DNA of 14,096 nt from Thermoplasmatota archaeon. Lineage in GTDB: Archaea > Thermoplasmatota > Thermoplasmata > Methanomassiliicoccales > Methanomassiliicoccaceae. The notes beneath the pieces were generated by a model. The model had not been told where the DNA came from. It saw nothing but the letters and a program-made list of their open reading frames with translations, and made no database searches. The stretch is taken from assembly GCA_022709105.1 (NCBI GenBank), contig JAKIXL010000027.1, forward strand, positions 1 through 14,096, in the 5' to 3' direction. Both the position numbers and the translations under genes were made by a program. Positions 13,673 through 14,096 of the stretch are shown one piece after another; the first letter of the stretch is position 1; each line of letters begins with the position of its first letter.

Positions 13673-14096
13673 ATGATGAAGCTCTCGAGCTACAACGGTA
13701 ACCCTTTCATTGGGGTCTACTGCGTAGCCAATGAGAGCCTGTCCCTGGTACCATTGGACGCACCCCCCGGTCTTATTTCAGATATCGAGGAGGGCATGGG
13801 GGCCAAGGTCGTGACCGCCTCCTTGGCCTCTTCGACCATCCTCGGCACCTTGACGGCGATGAACTCCTACGGGGCCATAACCACGGGGATGGCGACCCTG
13901 GCGGAGGTCCGTCCTCTGAGGAAGCTCCTGCAGGTGAAGCGGATAAAGGACCGCCTCAACGCTTGCGGGAACAACATCTTGGTCAACGACAACGCCGCTC
14001 TGGTGAACCCCGACCTGGACCGGTCGGCGATCAAGCTCATTGAGGAGGCGCTGCAGGTCGAGGTCGTGCAAGGCATGGTGGCTGGCCACAAAACGG
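13673..14096 (+). CDS. eif6: Translation initiation factor aIF6 (3' end outside the window)
   Basis: This frame stays open to the window end and gives 141 of the roughly 220 residues of aIF6, the archaeal anti-association factor that binds the large subunit near L23/L14 and keeps subunits apart. It begins MMKLSSYNGNPFIGVYCVAN, with NPFIGV matching the family start. The repeating beta-alpha 'pentein' modules are seen: VVTASLASSTILGTLTAMNS, then NILVNDNAALVNPDLD, a conserved aIF6 block (the internal repeat with Gly and Asn at turns), and further on VVQGMVAGHK. The start may be ATG 13673 or 13676; a GGTG site lies at 13664-13667. It follows L31e after 13 bases, in the usual archaeal order. Confidence 0.95.
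   Translation, partial: MMKLSSYNGNPFIGVYCVANESLSLVPLDAPPGLISDIEEGMGAKVVTASLASSTILGTLTAMNSYGAITTGMATLAEVRPLRKLLQVKRIKDRLNACGNNILVNDNAALVNPDLDRSAIKLIEEALQVEVVQGMVAGHKT

Noticed and set aside
1..14096. CRISPR arrays, insertion sequences, phage genes or defence islands
   Set aside because: No regularly spaced repeats, transposase motifs or terminal inverted repeats were seen; the genes are core or membrane functions.

Overview
The window is archaeal. Every recognisable gene belongs to an archaeal family: archaeal-type LeuRS, ribosomal proteins S19e, L31e and L39e, aIF6, a PDCD5-type protein, IorAB and an archaeal ATP-NAD kinase-like protein. Promoters are TATA boxes about 26 nt before the start, some transcripts look leaderless, and Shine-Dalgarno sites match the archaeal GGAGGTGATC consensus. 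DNA is GC-rich (roughly 60% by eye) with sharply AT-rich promoter islands. IorAB implies an anaerobe. A euryarchaeon near Thermoplasmata/Methanomassiliicoccales is my best guess, from overall protein character only.

Layout. (1) 2-1626 (+): 3' part of iorA and complete iorB, overlapping by four bases. (2) 1640-2224 (+): a separately promoted small exported, membrane-anchored protein of unknown function. (3) 2299-4786 (-): a COG3199-type ATP-NAD kinase-like gene, then a short FtsZ-family gene and, upstream of it, a protein with two ribbon-helix-helix (RHH) domains. The RHH and ftsZ genes form one unit, recalling the haloarchaeal cdrS/cdrL-ftsZ2 arrangement. The FtsZ has the complete GTP-binding half but no T7 catalytic loop and no C-terminal domain. 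(4) 4787-5274: a long divergent intergenic region with an AT-rich promoter island, repeated TGAC motifs and about 280 nt of GC-rich leader without a recognised gene. (5) 5275-8154 (+): leuS. (6) 8307-11585 (+): a 1092-residue MMPL/RND-family membrane protein with an outsized first extracellular domain. (7) 11622-12164 (-): ubiX flavin prenyltransferase, convergent with the MMPL gene. (8) 12433-14096 (+): the conserved archaeal translation operon S19e - PDCD5 - L39e - L31e - aIF6, which runs off the window.

The most interesting region is 3489-4970: a minimal FtsZ made from the GTPase half alone, coupled to a tandem RHH regulator whose promoter carries helically phased TGAC repeats. It looks like a self-regulated, cell-division-related module. 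Second-tier items are the long, sequon-studded insertion in the MMPL ectodomain and a perfect 17-bp dyad at the promoter of the ribosomal-protein operon. No CRISPR array, insertion sequence, tRNA or rRNA gene was seen.
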